This document shows, piece after piece, positions 39,806-52,342 of a stretch of DNA of 64,000 nucleotides. How positions within the stretch are numbered: position 1 is the first letter of the stretch; the number at the start of each line of letters is the position of its first letter. Source of the DNA: Rotaria sordida (lineage: Eukaryota > Rotifera > Eurotatoria > Philodinida > Philodinidae); contig CAJNOL010001096.1 in assembly GCA_905250125.1 (NCBI GenBank), positions 1-64,000 on the forward strand, given 5' to 3'. The translations under genes and the position numbers were made by a program. Under the pieces are notes generated by a model, which saw only the letters and a program-made list of their open reading frames with translations, ran no database searches and was not told the origin of the DNA.

Positions 39806-40168
39806 TAGCTAAAACTTATGGAAGTGTAACTAATAATGGTGTGAATGATAATCACAATAATTATCTTGTTTTCAACACAAATGAACCTGTAAGTCTTGCT
39901 GACTTTATCAGTAATGTTTCAATCAAATTTTGCACTTTATCAACATCAGTCTCATCGGTTCTATGGATATACTGGTATTGGATCGTACTATATATCACAT
40001 TCCATGTATACTGTATCGATTGATCAAATCGGTACAAATAAAACAATTCAACAGTATACATTGCGTCCTTTCCAATTGAATGTAAGTGTTGCTGAATATA
40101 TCGGTGTTGGTTTTGGTAAAACAACAAGTGGTAGTCCATATCAACTGATGTCAATCATGCATATTTAG
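39806..40168 (+). pseudogene. 3' fragment of an unknown secreted-type protein gene
   Basis: Two exons: 39806-39888, after a good acceptor (ttctttacag), and 39950-40168. The intron is 61 nt (gtaagt..catcag). Together they encode about 100 residues. The first is polar (TYGSVTNNGVNDNHNNYLVF). The second is beta-like (RFYGYTGIGSYYISHSMYTV, LRPFQLNVSVAEYIGVGFGK) and ends at TAG 40166-40168. The first acceptor is phase 1, so an upstream exon must exist, but none with a start or signal peptide was found in the preceding 1.3 kb. It is either a truncated gene copy or a gene with a distant first exon. I do not recognise the domain. Confidence 0.45.
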
Positions 40169-42347
40169 TAGAAACTTAAGGATCATCGTCATTTACTTCG
40201 CAAATACATGAAGTTTCCATAAAATTTACCGTTATAACATTTGTATAACATTAAAAAACGAATTTAGAATGTGTTGTCTTATGTTATAGTATTATCAGTT
40301 AGTTTAATATATATAATGTTTGAATTATAAAACGAGTGAATTATTGTTTGAAGAGTAGTGCGAAAATTGTACATAAATATATTCAAGTCTTTTTATGTAA
40401 TTATCTTCCTGAAAAAGAACATGTGCAATTGTCACAGACTCAAATAAATCATTAGGCATTTTGAGTAACAAACTGTATGAACAGATTTTGACCGCTCTTT
40501 TGATAGATAATATAGCTTATCAAAGCCGATAAAACTTATCATTGATTTGCTTTACTCTTACCACGTATAATGATTCAAAGATTCTGTAACTATTTTAATA
40601 TCTATATTGAGAACAAGAGACATGGAGGAGTATTGAAAATAATATCATAATATAAAGTTTTTTTTATTAAGATTTAAAATTCAACACATCTTATGAATCT
40701 TATTAACAATATGTCCAAACTTTGATTGTTGACTTTTAAAAATAAAAATGACGTTGCTAAGTAACAAAAATTTTGCCAGTGACATCACGTTTACTTGCAA
40801 GATAGTTTTTTATTTATTACATATTATGTACAAACCTGCAAGTTATTTTAAGTATTCGTAATTGTTGCGCAGAAATGCAGGACAATAGTACCTACAAAAA
40901 GATACACGTCGCAAACACACGCAAGAAAAAACATCATCAATAAAGTCTGAATATTCCATCTTACTTCATTGATACTCAATTCTTGAAATATGATGGAGTA
41001 TTTGGACTTTATTGCTAGACAATGCTTAAATAAAACGAACTCAAACCAATATGCTCATGACACATGTTGATAGTAGACTTGACCATAGCTAAGAAATTTC
41101 AGAGGAACAGTTTTGATATACCCTTAGAATACGATGAAGTAAGAAGATTTTCGCTTTTACTCCCATAATGCTGTCACATGCAAGACTTTAATTTTCTGTC
41201 CTACGTGTGATAATTTATTTCATGTTAAAAATCAATTTACTCTTGAATAATCACCCTATATTGATTCAAAAAATTTGCTCATTTTTTCGAATTTTTCAAT
41301 AGTTATTATTAGTCATATGTACGTATGTCGTACCATCCACAGGTGGTTATAATATTCTCTAGTTTTACTTGTACCACCAATGTTAGTAGATCAACGAATG
41401 GTGGAAACATTCGCCTTATAAACAAAGTAAGTATGTTTGGAGCTTATATCAGGAAGCGATTGCTATGTGCTTCGTCTTTTTAAAGCATTTTCATGCATGA
41501 GCATACAAGAATTTTAAAAAAAAGCATTAACATGTCTCCACATACAACAAAATAATCCGCGGTAAATGTAAATATACTTCATTCTATGACGCGTTCACAT
41601 ACACGCCATATGACAGTAAAACGTTGCGTGCATATGCCACGTTGTGTACGTCGTTACATGCTGTTTTTTTATCATTCATGTTTGACTAACATATTGAATG
41701 ATATATAGGTGAATATGCATCATATTCAAGTGTGAATTGATAAATCAACACAAAAAACGTTTTCATCGTATGAAAATATTTTAGTATCAAAAGACAGAAA
41801 CAAAAAATCATGATTTCAAACGACAATAAATTGGTTATTTTACTGACAAATTATATGAAGAATAGGTGAAGAAATATAAATCAAAGTTTTTTCGAATTGT
41901 CATATATTTATGGCATTATTTATTAAAAAAAAATGTTTAGAAGCATGTTTTATTCTTTTCTTTCTTGTTCGATTTCAAAGATGATTGTGTTTGTTTTTTG
42001 TTCCATTATTTACAAATGATATATTACGAAGGTATCTTCTATGATTTGTTCAACTTATTTCAATTATTCGACTGTAAATCATTTGTTTTTATGGCCAACA
42101 ATAATAGTGATTTCAACATGCGACACGTTGATATTACAAAAAAAAAGAAACAATATTGATTTTTTTTCTTTTTATGGCGAGAATCATTATCAAAGAAAGA
42201 AAAGAAAAGTAGCGTCACAGATGAATGGTTAGGCAGTGTAAAAATTTGTTAAAAAACGATAAAACCATCACATTCTCTGTTCTTCTACACTAAAAGTAAG
42301 AGTGCTTGAGACGGTCCTTTTGTTTTGTTCTTGCCAAAAAAAAAGAA
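40169..42347. other. intergenic, no gene seen
   Basis: Holds a small hairpin at 40939-41013. The frames at 41965-42159 and 42041-42232 show no protein-like conservation. Confidence 0.4.
40939..41013. repeat. 75-bp imperfect hairpin
   Basis: aataaagtctgaatattcc faces ggagtatttggactttatt with few mismatches around a loop of about 30 nt. It could be a tiny MITE or a structured RNA. No promoter context is visible. Confidence 0.4.
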
Positions 42348-44219
42348 ATGGTACAACTTGAATCATTAGCAAATGAATTATTACTTGATTTATTTGAATT
42401 CTTTGATACTACTCATCTACTTCAAGCCTTTATTGGACTAAATTCTCGTTTTAACAAACTACTTAACTATCATTTTCAAGTTCATCAACTTAATTTAAAA
42501 TCTTTATCGAAAGAAATTTTCGATAATATTTCTGAGAAACTTCTTCCATTAATTATTGATCAAGTTATTTCACTTCGTCTTTCGTCCGATGAAACACCTG
42601 GTTTACCTGAACTTCTTCTATCTCGTGGTTTTACTCTCAATCGATTTATTTGTTTACAATCCTTGTCATTATACCGTATTAATCATTTCGATACATTATA
42701 TAAAATAATATATCAATGTCGATATCTTCCTCATCTTACTCATCTCAATATAGTTAAATATGACGATGAAGAAAGACAAGAAAATATTGTCGATTTGCTG
42801 AATAACATTTGGAGTTTATCAACACTTACACATTGTAATTTAAATGGTCTTCAGACAAATGAAATACGGTTGTTGAATATCTCTATAATTTCATCATCTA
42901 TCGAATATCTTTCTATCGAGAATATTCCGTGTAATTTAAATTGTTTATCTCATCTGTTCAAATTTACACCTCGTCTTCAACAATTTTGTACAACTCTATA
43001 TTCTTATTCTAGAAATGATCATTTAACAAATATCATGCCATCAATAGAATCAATAAAACTTTATTTTGGAGGTTCAATTCAATCAATGAATAATCTATTA
43101 GAAAATATGCCTAATCTATCTCGTTTAATAATTACAACATTACAAGTTTATTTAGATGGAAATATATGGGAACAACTTATTTCCACGTATTTACCTAAGA
43201 TTAAAAGATTTGATTTAAAAATGGAATTAGAATTTCGAGAGAATAATAATACTATCGAAGAAACTATTGATGAATTACTTTCATCATTTCGAACTCCATT
43301 TTGGCTACAAGAACATCAATGGTATGTTCGATGTCATTGGAATCCATCAGATCCATATAAATGGATTACACTTTATACATTACCTTATAGTTTTGATACA
43401 TTTGATTATTCAAATAAGTCGTGTACTAAATCAACTTGTTATGATGAACAACAACATTGGTCATATGATCATGTAAAAATTTATGGTCATGGAAATGTTG
43501 AAAATACTTTATTAGATAATTTTAGTCTTTTACGTGCTCGTTTTCGTAATATTCATCATCTTCAGATAAATCTTTCATTTGATAATACATTTTGGTCACG
43601 TTTTCCATCATTAAATCATTTAAAATCACTTCATGTATATATTTATAAATATTCTGATTATTATCAATTACAAACATTATTTGATCAAGCCTCTTGTCTT
43701 TATTCATTAAAACTTCAATCATTTATTGATTCATCTATAAAATTATTTGAATTAACAACAAGTAAATCAATTCGACGAATTGATTTAATTAATATTTTAT
43801 TTAATCGATCAATATATTATACAAAAGAAGATTGTTTTACTTTAATTAATTCAATACTTGGAATTCAATGTGAAATTCTTTCAATTCGTATTAAACATCG
43901 AATTAATATTCTTGATCTTATTCGACATATGTCAAAACTTCGATTGTTAATTTTTGAATGTGAAGATGATAAAGAATTTTTTCGAAATTTTTCATCTTCA
44001 AAAAATGAACTTGTTCAATGGTTACAATATTATTTATCGTCAACACATATTATCACAAGACATCCAAGACAACCATCTCTTATTCGAATTTGGATTAATC
44101 GAGAAACAAAAAAAATACTTCCATTGAATAGTGATATCTTGAAAATGAAACATAGAAATACACTATCTTATGTTTTAACATCATTTCGACAATATTTTAA
44201 TAAGATACTTGGAGATTGA
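42348..44219 (+). CDS. F-box protein with LRR-like C-terminal region, intronless
   Basis: Single exon, 623 aa from the ATG at 42348; the frame extends upstream to a TTG at 42306, which is not used as a start. Residues about 3-45 form an F-box (LESLANELLLDLFEFFD, then LLQAFIGLNSRFNKLL), which binds SKP1 in an SCF ubiquitin ligase. The remainder is Leu/Ile/Asn-rich with irregular leucine-rich-repeat-like spacing (HLTHLNIVKY, SIEYLSIENI, HLKSLHVYI). It probably presents a substrate. A conserved segment SSFRTPFWLQEHQWYVRCHW is shared with the other F-box gene at 52343-54299, so the two are paralogues. AATAAA at 44275-44280. F-box genes of this style are abundant in bdelloids. The target is unknown. 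Confidence 0.85.
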   Translation: MVQLESLANELLLDLFEFFDTTHLLQAFIGLNSRFNKLLNYHFQVHQLNLKSLSKEIFDNISEKLLPLIIDQVISLRLSSDETPGLPELLLSRGFTLNRFICLQSLSLYRINHFDTLYKIIYQCRYLPHLTHLNIVKYDDEERQENIVDLLNNIWSLSTLTHCNLNGLQTNEIRLLNISIISSSIEYLSIENIPCNLNCLSHLFKFTPRLQQFCTTLYSYSRNDHLTNIMPSIESIKLYFGGSIQSMNNLLENMPNLSRLIITTLQVYLDGNIWEQLISTYLPKIKRFDLKMELEFRENNNTIEETIDELLSSFRTPFWLQEHQWYVRCHWNPSDPYKWITLYTLPYSFDTFDYSNKSCTKSTCYDEQQHWSYDHVKIYGHGNVENTLLDNFSLLRARFRNIHHLQINLSFDNTFWSRFPSLNHLKSLHVYIYKYSDYYQLQTLFDQASCLYSLKLQSFIDSSIKLFELTTSKSIRRIDLINILFNRSIYYTKEDCFTLINSILGIQCEILSIRIKHRINILDLIRHMSKLRLLIFECEDDKEFFRNFSSSKNELVQWLQYYLSSTHIITRHPRQPSLIRIWINRETKKILPLNSDILKMKHRNTLSYVLTSFRQYFNKILGD

Positions 44220-45472
44220 ATTTGAATATTTATTGAAATTGTACGAAAATTTTTCAAATTATACCCAAGCAGATAATAAAAAGTATACAATGGGTGTGAC
44301 GAGCGCTTAAAAATATGAAATATATATTTTTTTATTTGTTCTGTTTTGATTTCGAGCTCTTTTGCAGTCATCGGATTTCGAGCACTCGAAAATTGTCCTA
44401 TCGAAGATCTATGTTCGATTCTTCGAGAAGTTTTCGATCTGTCGATACTTATCAAAATTTTGAGTAATCGAACAAAACAAAGATATCGGAAGAACTGTAT
44501 CGAGCGCTTCAGTAGAAACAAGTTCAAAATAAAAGCACTTTCAAGTGGTTAAGTTAATTTTGAGTTTGTGAAATTTCTTTAAAAGAGATTTACAAATGTT
44601 TCCTTCATTAAGCTACGTTAGAAGAGTGATCTACATAGGGCAGTCAAAAAGTTCTGAGAACTAGTAACATCACTTTGATAAGAAGTACATTATATTTCTT
44701 TGTCTACAGCAAAGGTTAGAAGACATCATAACAATGTTCAATAGCAAGTTCGATTTACTTTTGAATAATATTTTTGTATTCATCAAAATGTATCAAACTA
44801 ATTACTCGATTATTGCTTAGTTAAATTTATTGCATCTAGGTAGATATTTAATTTATGTTTTAAAATAGTTGAATAACAGAGGCTCAGACGAAGCGACGCC
44901 AGTTGAATATGTCTGACAGACTATATCTTTAAATTCTTTCTTCTTTGAAAAATTTAATAACAACACTTTTTATATGTGATTTGCAGTACCATGATGCATT
45001 AGATGGGATGTGGGTTTGTGTGGCTTTCTCTCACACTCATCCTGGCCCTCGATAATCTATAGCAAAGTTCTATTAGAGTGATCGAAAACCGAAAAATAGT
45101 AAAGCTCATTCCTGATTGGCTTGGACAGACAGACAAACACACATATATTTTCCAAATGTAAGACTCTTTCTTTAAGAAAAGGGAATAATGTAAATATTTA
45201 AAAATGAAATTTATTCATTTTTTCATATAAAGATAGTGACTGTTGTTCAATAAAATATCAAATTCAGAGTATTTTATTTCGAATAGTTCATGTTAATAAA
45301 CAAAAAGAGGAAAAGAAAAAGAAAAACCGTTACAATACAAAAATAAATATTGTCTGTTAATCCCGCGTTTAAATATATCCTCCAATTTCGTCTGACATGA
45401 AGGTTTTTTTTTACTAAGTAAAACCATAACTAGATGTTTCTCTGATAATGTATGAGCAATTATTTCTTATAC
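44220..45472. other. intergenic, no gene seen
   Basis: Includes the F-box gene's polyadenylation signal and a G/C-rich hairpin (45005-45042). A short sequence at 44637-44661 (agggcagtcaaaaagttctg) resembles a mariner terminal repeat but is isolated. The frames at 44168-44527 and 44346-44552 overlap on opposite strands and lack motifs. Confidence 0.35.
45005..45042. repeat. short GGGATGTGGGT / ACACTCATCC hairpin
   Basis: Third copy of the dispersed hairpin type seen at 2339-2392 and 27424-27452. Confidence 0.45.
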
Positions 45473-48400
45473 TCATTCTAAACATTGTTTAGCTTGCTCA
45501 ACATTTCCAAGATGTGTTTTAACAATTGCAAGATTATGTAATGTATGAGCTATTTCTGGATGATTACTTGGTAATGATATTTGTTGTAATTTCAACGCTA
45601 CTTCATATTCTTCACAAGCTTTTGTATAATCTTCAGTAGCTAAATAAACATTACCTAAATTAACTCTTGGTAATGCATGATTTGGATGACCTGGTGGAAG
45701 AGAACTATCATAAATTTTTTTAGCTTTAAGATATTTAAATGCTGCTTGATCATACTAGATGAAAGAAAAGAAAAGTTTTAGATTTATTTGAAAGCACCTT
45801 GTCGGATAAGATGATCCATTCAGAACTGAGACACCGAATATATCACGTTGTAGAGCAAGACGAGACACATCGAATGATATATAATAAATCTTATTTTCAT
45901 GAGATTTTGAACAAACTAGAGTCAAATTACTGGTAGACGGCTAAGCATTATCAGTAAGTGATCATTGTTGGACTTGGTATCAGTGAAAAGTGTTTGTAAA
46001 CAAAATTTTCTTTATAGGCAATTTTGTAAAGCTTTCAATGGGCTACAATCTCGTATGGTTATCATCTTCAATCGTTCTATCTTTGATAGGAAACAATACA
46101 ATTTTATTATGATTGACCATCGTTTTTCACGGCTAGTTACTAATAGTGAGTTTTCGTGTGTTTAATCGTATCAACCACAGAAGATGTATGCACTCGCCAA
46201 TTTTTTTCAGAAATTGCTCACGATGTAGGACTACAAAATGCACTATTTGGAAGTTCTTCAAAATTTGTACGTCATGCTCAAATCTGCCTTACATTGACCA
46301 ATCTAGAATCATTTTTGAATCATTTTTCCCGTTTTTATACTTTGTTTCAATATTCTGAGTATCAAAACTTCATTCGCATATAAAATAAATATGATATTCA
46401 GAATCAGCATGAAAAATTGCATCAAATAGCCTATCTTTCGTCTAAATTTTTTTTTCATCAAAAATTGACCTGTACCGCTTCTCAGTCATATTTTCTCGAA
46501 GTTTGTCCTGTGATTCTCCAGGGGTCCATTTTTGGTGGACAAAAAAAATTAGACGAAATATAGTCTGTTTGATACAACTTTTTACGGCGACTCCGAATAT
46601 TGAAACAAAGTATAAATCGAGCAAAATGATTCAAAAATTGTTCTAGATTTGTCAATACAAGGCAGTTTTGAGCATGACGCACAAATTTTGAAGAACTTCT
46701 GAATAGTGAATTTTGTAGTGCTACATCGTGGACAATTTTTAGGAAAGTTTGACGAGTGGATATATCTTTTGTAATTGGTACGATTGAACACACGAAAACT
46801 CACCATTAACAACTAGCCATGAAAAACGATGGTCGATCATCAAAAATTTGAATTGTTTCCTATCAAAGATAGAATGATCGAAGATGTTACCGCATACGAG
46901 GTCGTAGTAGCCCGATAATGATCACTTACTGATGATGCTTTTGATCCTTAATCATCTACTAGTAATTTGTTTGAATCTAGTTCCTTCAAAACCTCATGAA
47001 AATAAGATTTATTATATATGATTCGACGCACCTTGTCTTGCTCTACAACATGGTATATTTGATTTCTCAGTTCTGAATGGATCACCTTATGCGGTAGGGT
47101 CGTTTTTTTTATCTTACGTCTTGTCGATCATAATCTAGAGTACCCAAATTAATTAATGTTCCAGCAACATCAACATGGTTTTTTGGAATACTTTTTTTAT
47201 ATAATTTCATAGCTCGTTGAAAAAATTCTTCAGCTCTTAGTTGTCGTCCTTGTTCACTATAAACAACACCAAGACCATTTAAAGTTTTTCCGGCACTCGC
47301 TAAACGTTTTGGTCGAGCACTCATATGTAAATTATATGCACGATTATAACATTTTATTGCACGATTAAAATCACCTTTTAATCGATGTGTACGACCAAAA
47401 TTAAAAAAGATACAAGCAATTTCTTCATCATTAGGATTTGAACAATTGAGAATAGTATCAAAATATCTTTCTGCTTTAGCATATTCACCATTTTCAAGAA
47501 GTAAATTACCAAACATTAGACTTATATTAGATTCAGCCATTTTTTTCTTTTGGTATTCGACATATTCAGCAGCTGAATCAGCTCCTTGATCAGTTGCATG
47601 CATTTGAATATGCCATAAATCATCTTCGGCATTATACTCACAAGAATCAATTTGAAATACTGCTCCTATAAAAGAAAAATACGGATTTCTTTCGTAATAT
47701 ATCAAGATAATTAGATTATTCAACAAAAAAATTCTTAAATACATATCATAATCAAAACTCTCTTAAAGCTATTTCTTATGTATCAAATTATTTGACGATG
47801 CATGAACTATTATATACCGATAACACTGATAAACGTATTCTCAAGATTGAAAACTGAAATATTGCATTTCATAGAACTTTAACATTATCCTACTTGGATA
47901 ATATCTGAAAAAATCCATAATCAAAAATTACTTGACGATGGTTCTTTTCTCATAGATTGATAAACGATTTTTTGAATTTTCAATAATTACATTATTCAGA
48001 CATTGTAATAAGACACGTTGATAGGAAGCTTTGTGTTCAAGTCTTTGTGCACTCGGATCTGATCGGGTATGAAAGAACCCCTTCCTAGCTAACTACATGT
48101 TGGATATCATAATAAACAACTAATACTATGCTAATCTCAATGCAAGTATGGCAATAGATCAGACAATAAGATCAAAGTTGTGTTAGAAAACGATGTTGAT
48201 ATAGAAATATTCTAACAGTTTGTGTTATGATTTGTGCTTCTTGGTTTGTAAATATTTATCTTTAACGATTTACATTGAACTTTTCTTACCGACATCAACT
48301 AAAACTTCAGCTTCTTCTGGAAATGCTGAATATTCTCGAATATCAGCAATAACAATTTTTTGAACAACATTTAAATCAACATGGTATTCGAATAAAGCAC

Positions 48401-49609
48401 GTACAACATCTTCGTTCTTAGCAGATTTTGTTGCAAAATTGTACGCAACTGAACGTTCACTACTTGTTAATAAATATTCATTTGTTGCAATTAAATTTCC
48501 AATACTATTTTGAAAATTTACTAATTCATCATGACTTAATTTTAAACCACGATAAATTTTAAGAACATCTTTTTGTTTTTTTTTTTGTTCTAAAAATTTT
48601 ATTTCAAGTTGTTCACTTAAATCCATTATATAAAAACGACATTGATACAATACTTCAATATCTTCTGTACGAAGTGCCTTATTAATAAATCTAAAAAATT
48701 AAAATAAAAGAAAAAATATTTGTGAAAAATAAACTTGCATTTCTTTCTTTCTTTTTTTGAATAAACTTACTTATCCACAAAAGTTCTTTTGGTAAACCAT
48801 GGAATAGCATCAACTGATTTATATGTTTGATCAAAATCATCAATATTTTTTAATTCAGTTAAATTTCCACGATAATAATTTCGACAAACTGTAATCATAT
48901 CTTTTTTTGCTTGAGCTGTTTTTGGCATATTTTTTAATAAATGTATGAATAATTGAAAAAGTAAATATGAACCAGTTTCTTTTGAAAGATCTCGTATTGC
49001 TGTGTCTTTTTTATTATATATACTAAGTGTAACTGTGTGTTTATCAAGTTCTACAAGAGATTTTCTTAGACTATGTAGAAGTCTATTTTCAGTTTCACAT
49101 AAATTAACAAGGTAATCGTGTTCTTGTTCTCCTATTTCAGCAATTATATCCGAATACGGAGCATAAAAAAATACTGAATCAATTTGTTTTAATGATTCAA
49201 TGGCTTCAATCAAAGTCATCGGTGGTAAACCATCAATTATAAGAAAAACTTTATTAATTATTGGTCTTATATAATCCACGCAATCTTTTTCTATTGTAAA
49301 CGTCTGAAATTATAATTTACTTAGATGATTTATGTAAAACAAATACATATGTATATAGGCAGATGAATTTACCTCAACAGAATTGTTTATTGATCGGAGT
49401 AAGTCAATAATACGTTGCTGTGGTGTTTCACAAGCAAAATACACCAGTTTTGTTCCATTATGATGACTTGTATTCTTGTCATCACAGTCTATCCTTTCTT
49501 CGTCACTTTCTTCTCCTTGTACATTTTCATAATCATCAACATCATCTAGTTGACTCTTTAAATCATGACGTCTTCCACTACACCATGTAAAGCATTTAAG
49601 AAGCGGCAT
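45473..49609 (-). CDS. NAD+-dependent ADP-ribosyltransferase (ART) with TPR repeats
   Basis: Five exons: 49609-49373, 49303-48771, 48690-48290, 47665-47118 and 45754-45473. Phases close to 666 aa. Residues 1-79 are polar and acidic. Residues 80-256 form a domain (KVFLIIDGLPPMTLIEAIES, DSVFFYAP) typical of bdelloid ART/TPR proteins. The ART domain spans about 257-395: IYRG (R304), YLLTSSERSVAYNFA (330-344) and FPEEAEVLVDVG with ExE at E383 and E385. The first Ser of the canonical S-T-S is Leu331 (LTS), which may alter NAD+ binding. Tetratricopeptide repeats follow from about 425 to the end (NGEYAKAERYFDTIL, KGDFNRAIKCYNRAYNL, TEDYTKACEEYEVALKLQ). The protein would transfer ADP-ribose from NAD+ to partners docked on the TPRs. 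Intron 4 carries a foldback transposon. There is no signal peptide, so it is likely cytosolic. Confidence 0.9.
45805..47092. mobile_element. large foldback element in the last intron of the ART gene
   Basis: Two long arms, about 45805-46362 and 46587-47092, are inverted copies. For example tgatccattcagaactgag (45812-45830) matches the complement of 47064-47082. Also gtgagttttcgtgtgtt (46146-46162) matches the complement of aacacacgaaaactcac near 46788-46802. Identity by eye is high but uneven, and the arms flank a spacer of about 220 bp. Both arms carry related open frames (SSKFVRHAQICLTLTNLESF and SSKFVRHAQNCLVLTNLEQF), so the arms may derive from a coding sequence. It is a non-autonomous foldback transposon or an inverted duplication of a gene fragment. 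Confidence 0.65.
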
Positions 49610-52342
49610 ATATCAAACAGCGGCAAAACTAGTTATTTTACGTCGACTTGTACAGTAACCTTGTTGCTTTACATAACACAAACTGACACTTTTTTTTTAT
49701 ATGCTCCATTGATAAAGATGATTAGTAACAAAAAAAACCTTAGCTATATTACTTATGTTTATCAAAATATGATTTTTTTTTCTGTTTGAATAGACCAATG
49801 AAACCCGAAAAAAGGAAAAAAGAAATATTAGCGTAATCATGAATCATGAAATCATGACAAAAAAATAACGTCACATGTTTTCAATACTAACTATATGTTC
49901 TACGAATTTATACAATCTATTTGAATACAACCACAATTATTTTATGAGAATAAATAAGTGATGCATTGAACAATATTACACAAATGAGATTGAAAATTCT
50001 TGTAGTAGTTGGACAAATTGTTTATTGATTCATTGTGTTTTATTTCTTAAACGAATCTTTTTGTCTTTCAGAGTACATAAAATATTCTATCATGTTTAAA
50101 AAGATAATTTTGTTTTATTTATTTGAATAGTTGATTTACTGTGTCATATCTATTTATCTGACATCGATTTAATCTTAATTCGATTTTTTATATTATGCTT
50201 TACTATCATTTGATAAACTTCTTCAGTGCTATGCATATCAAAGTCAAAGCAGACTTAATTCTAATGTAATGAAGTGTGACGTTCCCCCCTATAATTAAAG
50301 GTTTGCACTATTTTTATTAATTAAAAGTCCGAAAAAAAAAACGTTTTTTCCTTAATTTCATATTCAGATATTTTTCTTTCTAAGAAGACTGAAAGGTAAA
50401 ATTAAGTTTTGTTTGGTCGTTTTGTATGCCTTTGAATCGAAAAAAAGTTTACTGCAATATAAATATCACAAAAAAAAAACAACAAAAAAGAAAATGTTAA
50501 TCTATATCCAAATTTTGATTAATTCGGAACATCATGTTCGTATATCGATCATCTGTTTGTGTACTTGTTCTATCGTTATATTTCTAAGTGTATCTCTCTT
50601 TTTTTTCTGTCAAGGAAGACGAATCTAACACTGCGTAAACATGAAATCTTGCGAATAGTGTGTGTGTCACCAGTTCATATTTTATCAAAGGTTTTCAGTT
50701 CATGCATTATAACCTATCCAGCCATCTTTTAAAGTCCATGTTAAATAAAGTCGTTCCCAAAAATTCTAAGACAGACTTGAAGACATTATCTGCAACTTAC
50801 ACAAGACTACTTAAGTATGATATCTATAGTTTCTTGGTTTTTTCAGGACTTGTTATATGTTGATTTTTTTAATATTTTATCTGTGTATGGTTCATATAAG
50901 ATAGGCTTAAAACACTTTGAACTTGGTTCACGCTAATTCAGATATTTATGTCCAAGAATATTTACAAGGGGTGTCTTTCTTGATCGCAAAAATTTTTTTA
51001 AAAATTAATTCATTGTTGTATGTTTACTTAAAAATTTTGTTATTGTATTTGAATTGAAGGTATAATAAAGTTTCCATCTATCGACGATATTCTTACGTTC
51101 AAGAAGAAAAAAAGAATCTAATTTTCTTTCATTTAGCAGAGAAAATCGATAAAAAAATACAATATTGAAAAACTTCCAATAGTTTTATTCCCATATTGAG
51201 CACTTTCGATATTTTGATTTTTGACATACTCTTTTCTAAATTCTTGTAATTCAACATTCTTCATATTGGATACTCCTTTTGGTATTACTGATTTTCGAGA
51301 TTTTATCTCTTAGATGAATTTTTTTTCGATGTTTTTCCTTCAATATTTTGCTCTTCAAGATTTTGATTGTCTAGTCTTTGCAACTTTCGTGTTCGAATTA
51401 GGTATGAGTGAATAGAAAACTCACACTCACACCCACTCACACCCTCATTTCATTCAATCAATGTCAAATCTTCGATTGATGAATGAAAAAATATAGACCT
51501 ATCATCAATGAATGATGAATTTATCGAATAGTTACAAAGTTGTTGATCATTCTCCCGAATGTACTGAGCTCAGAATACCCTGCTACCAGTATGACGCATG
51601 AATCTTTGAGTACTTTATGTGTTTTTATCAGTAGACTACAAAATGCTTATAAATTTTCAATCTAATAATTTGTTGAGAAATTTTTCATAGAATGCTATAG
51701 AAACTGTAGATACGTACATAGTAAGTACGTACTCATGCATTGAGACAATTTTCATCAGGATACTCAACGGAGATCTTGTGACATACTGGTAATAGAATAT
51801 CCAAAAAGGTATCCTGCTGACAACTGACTCAGGATATAGATACCTTGAATTCAGTAGATTTACTAGGACATCCACATATTCAATTAATCATGAAATGAAA
51901 GAAACTTCTAATATCTAGTTGTGAATCGATTAATAAAAAACAATTTTAATTTTGATGATTTTTTTTAAATCAACAATTATATTGTAATAGTATAGTTATA
52001 TTTTAAGTCATCTTATCGCTTGATAAGGTAAGACAATAAAAACCCACTCATTTTATACACGTGTGTTTTATATCGCATTGATTTCTTTTCTCATACAATG
52101 ACCTTGATTTAAATCAAATGATAAATACCAAAACGATCTATTTAAAATTTATGCGAACAATAAATTTAAATCTCATGATCAAATGGTAAATCTACATTTC
52201 AATCATTTTCAAAAGACATTCATAAACATTCGTTTTTTCGAGTACTTTTGTTTTTTCTTGTCTCGCAGAACGAAAACAAGATTGTTTTTATTCTTTCTAA
52301 CATCAAACTTCATAAACATGAAGACGCGTTGAAAGTTATAAA
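49610..52342. other. intergenic, no gene seen
   Basis: About 2.7 kb. Contains a C-rich tract at 51421-51445 (tcacactcacacccactcac). The frames at 49565-49789, 50413-50628, 50660-50863 and 51657-51875 show no recognisable motif. Confidence 0.4.
51421..51445. repeat. short CACTCACACC tract
   Basis: Decayed C-rich telomere-like words (cacacccactcacaccc) preceded by ggtatgagtg at 51401-51410. It belongs with the other G/C-rich tracts in this window. Confidence 0.4.

Noticed and set aside
43522..43722. Minus-strand frame inside the first F-box gene
   Set aside because: Shadow of the 623-aa gene on the opposite strand.
44637..44661. Mariner-like terminal repeat in the 44.6-kb gap
   Set aside because: An isolated 20-bp resemblance with no matching second end or transposase remnant.
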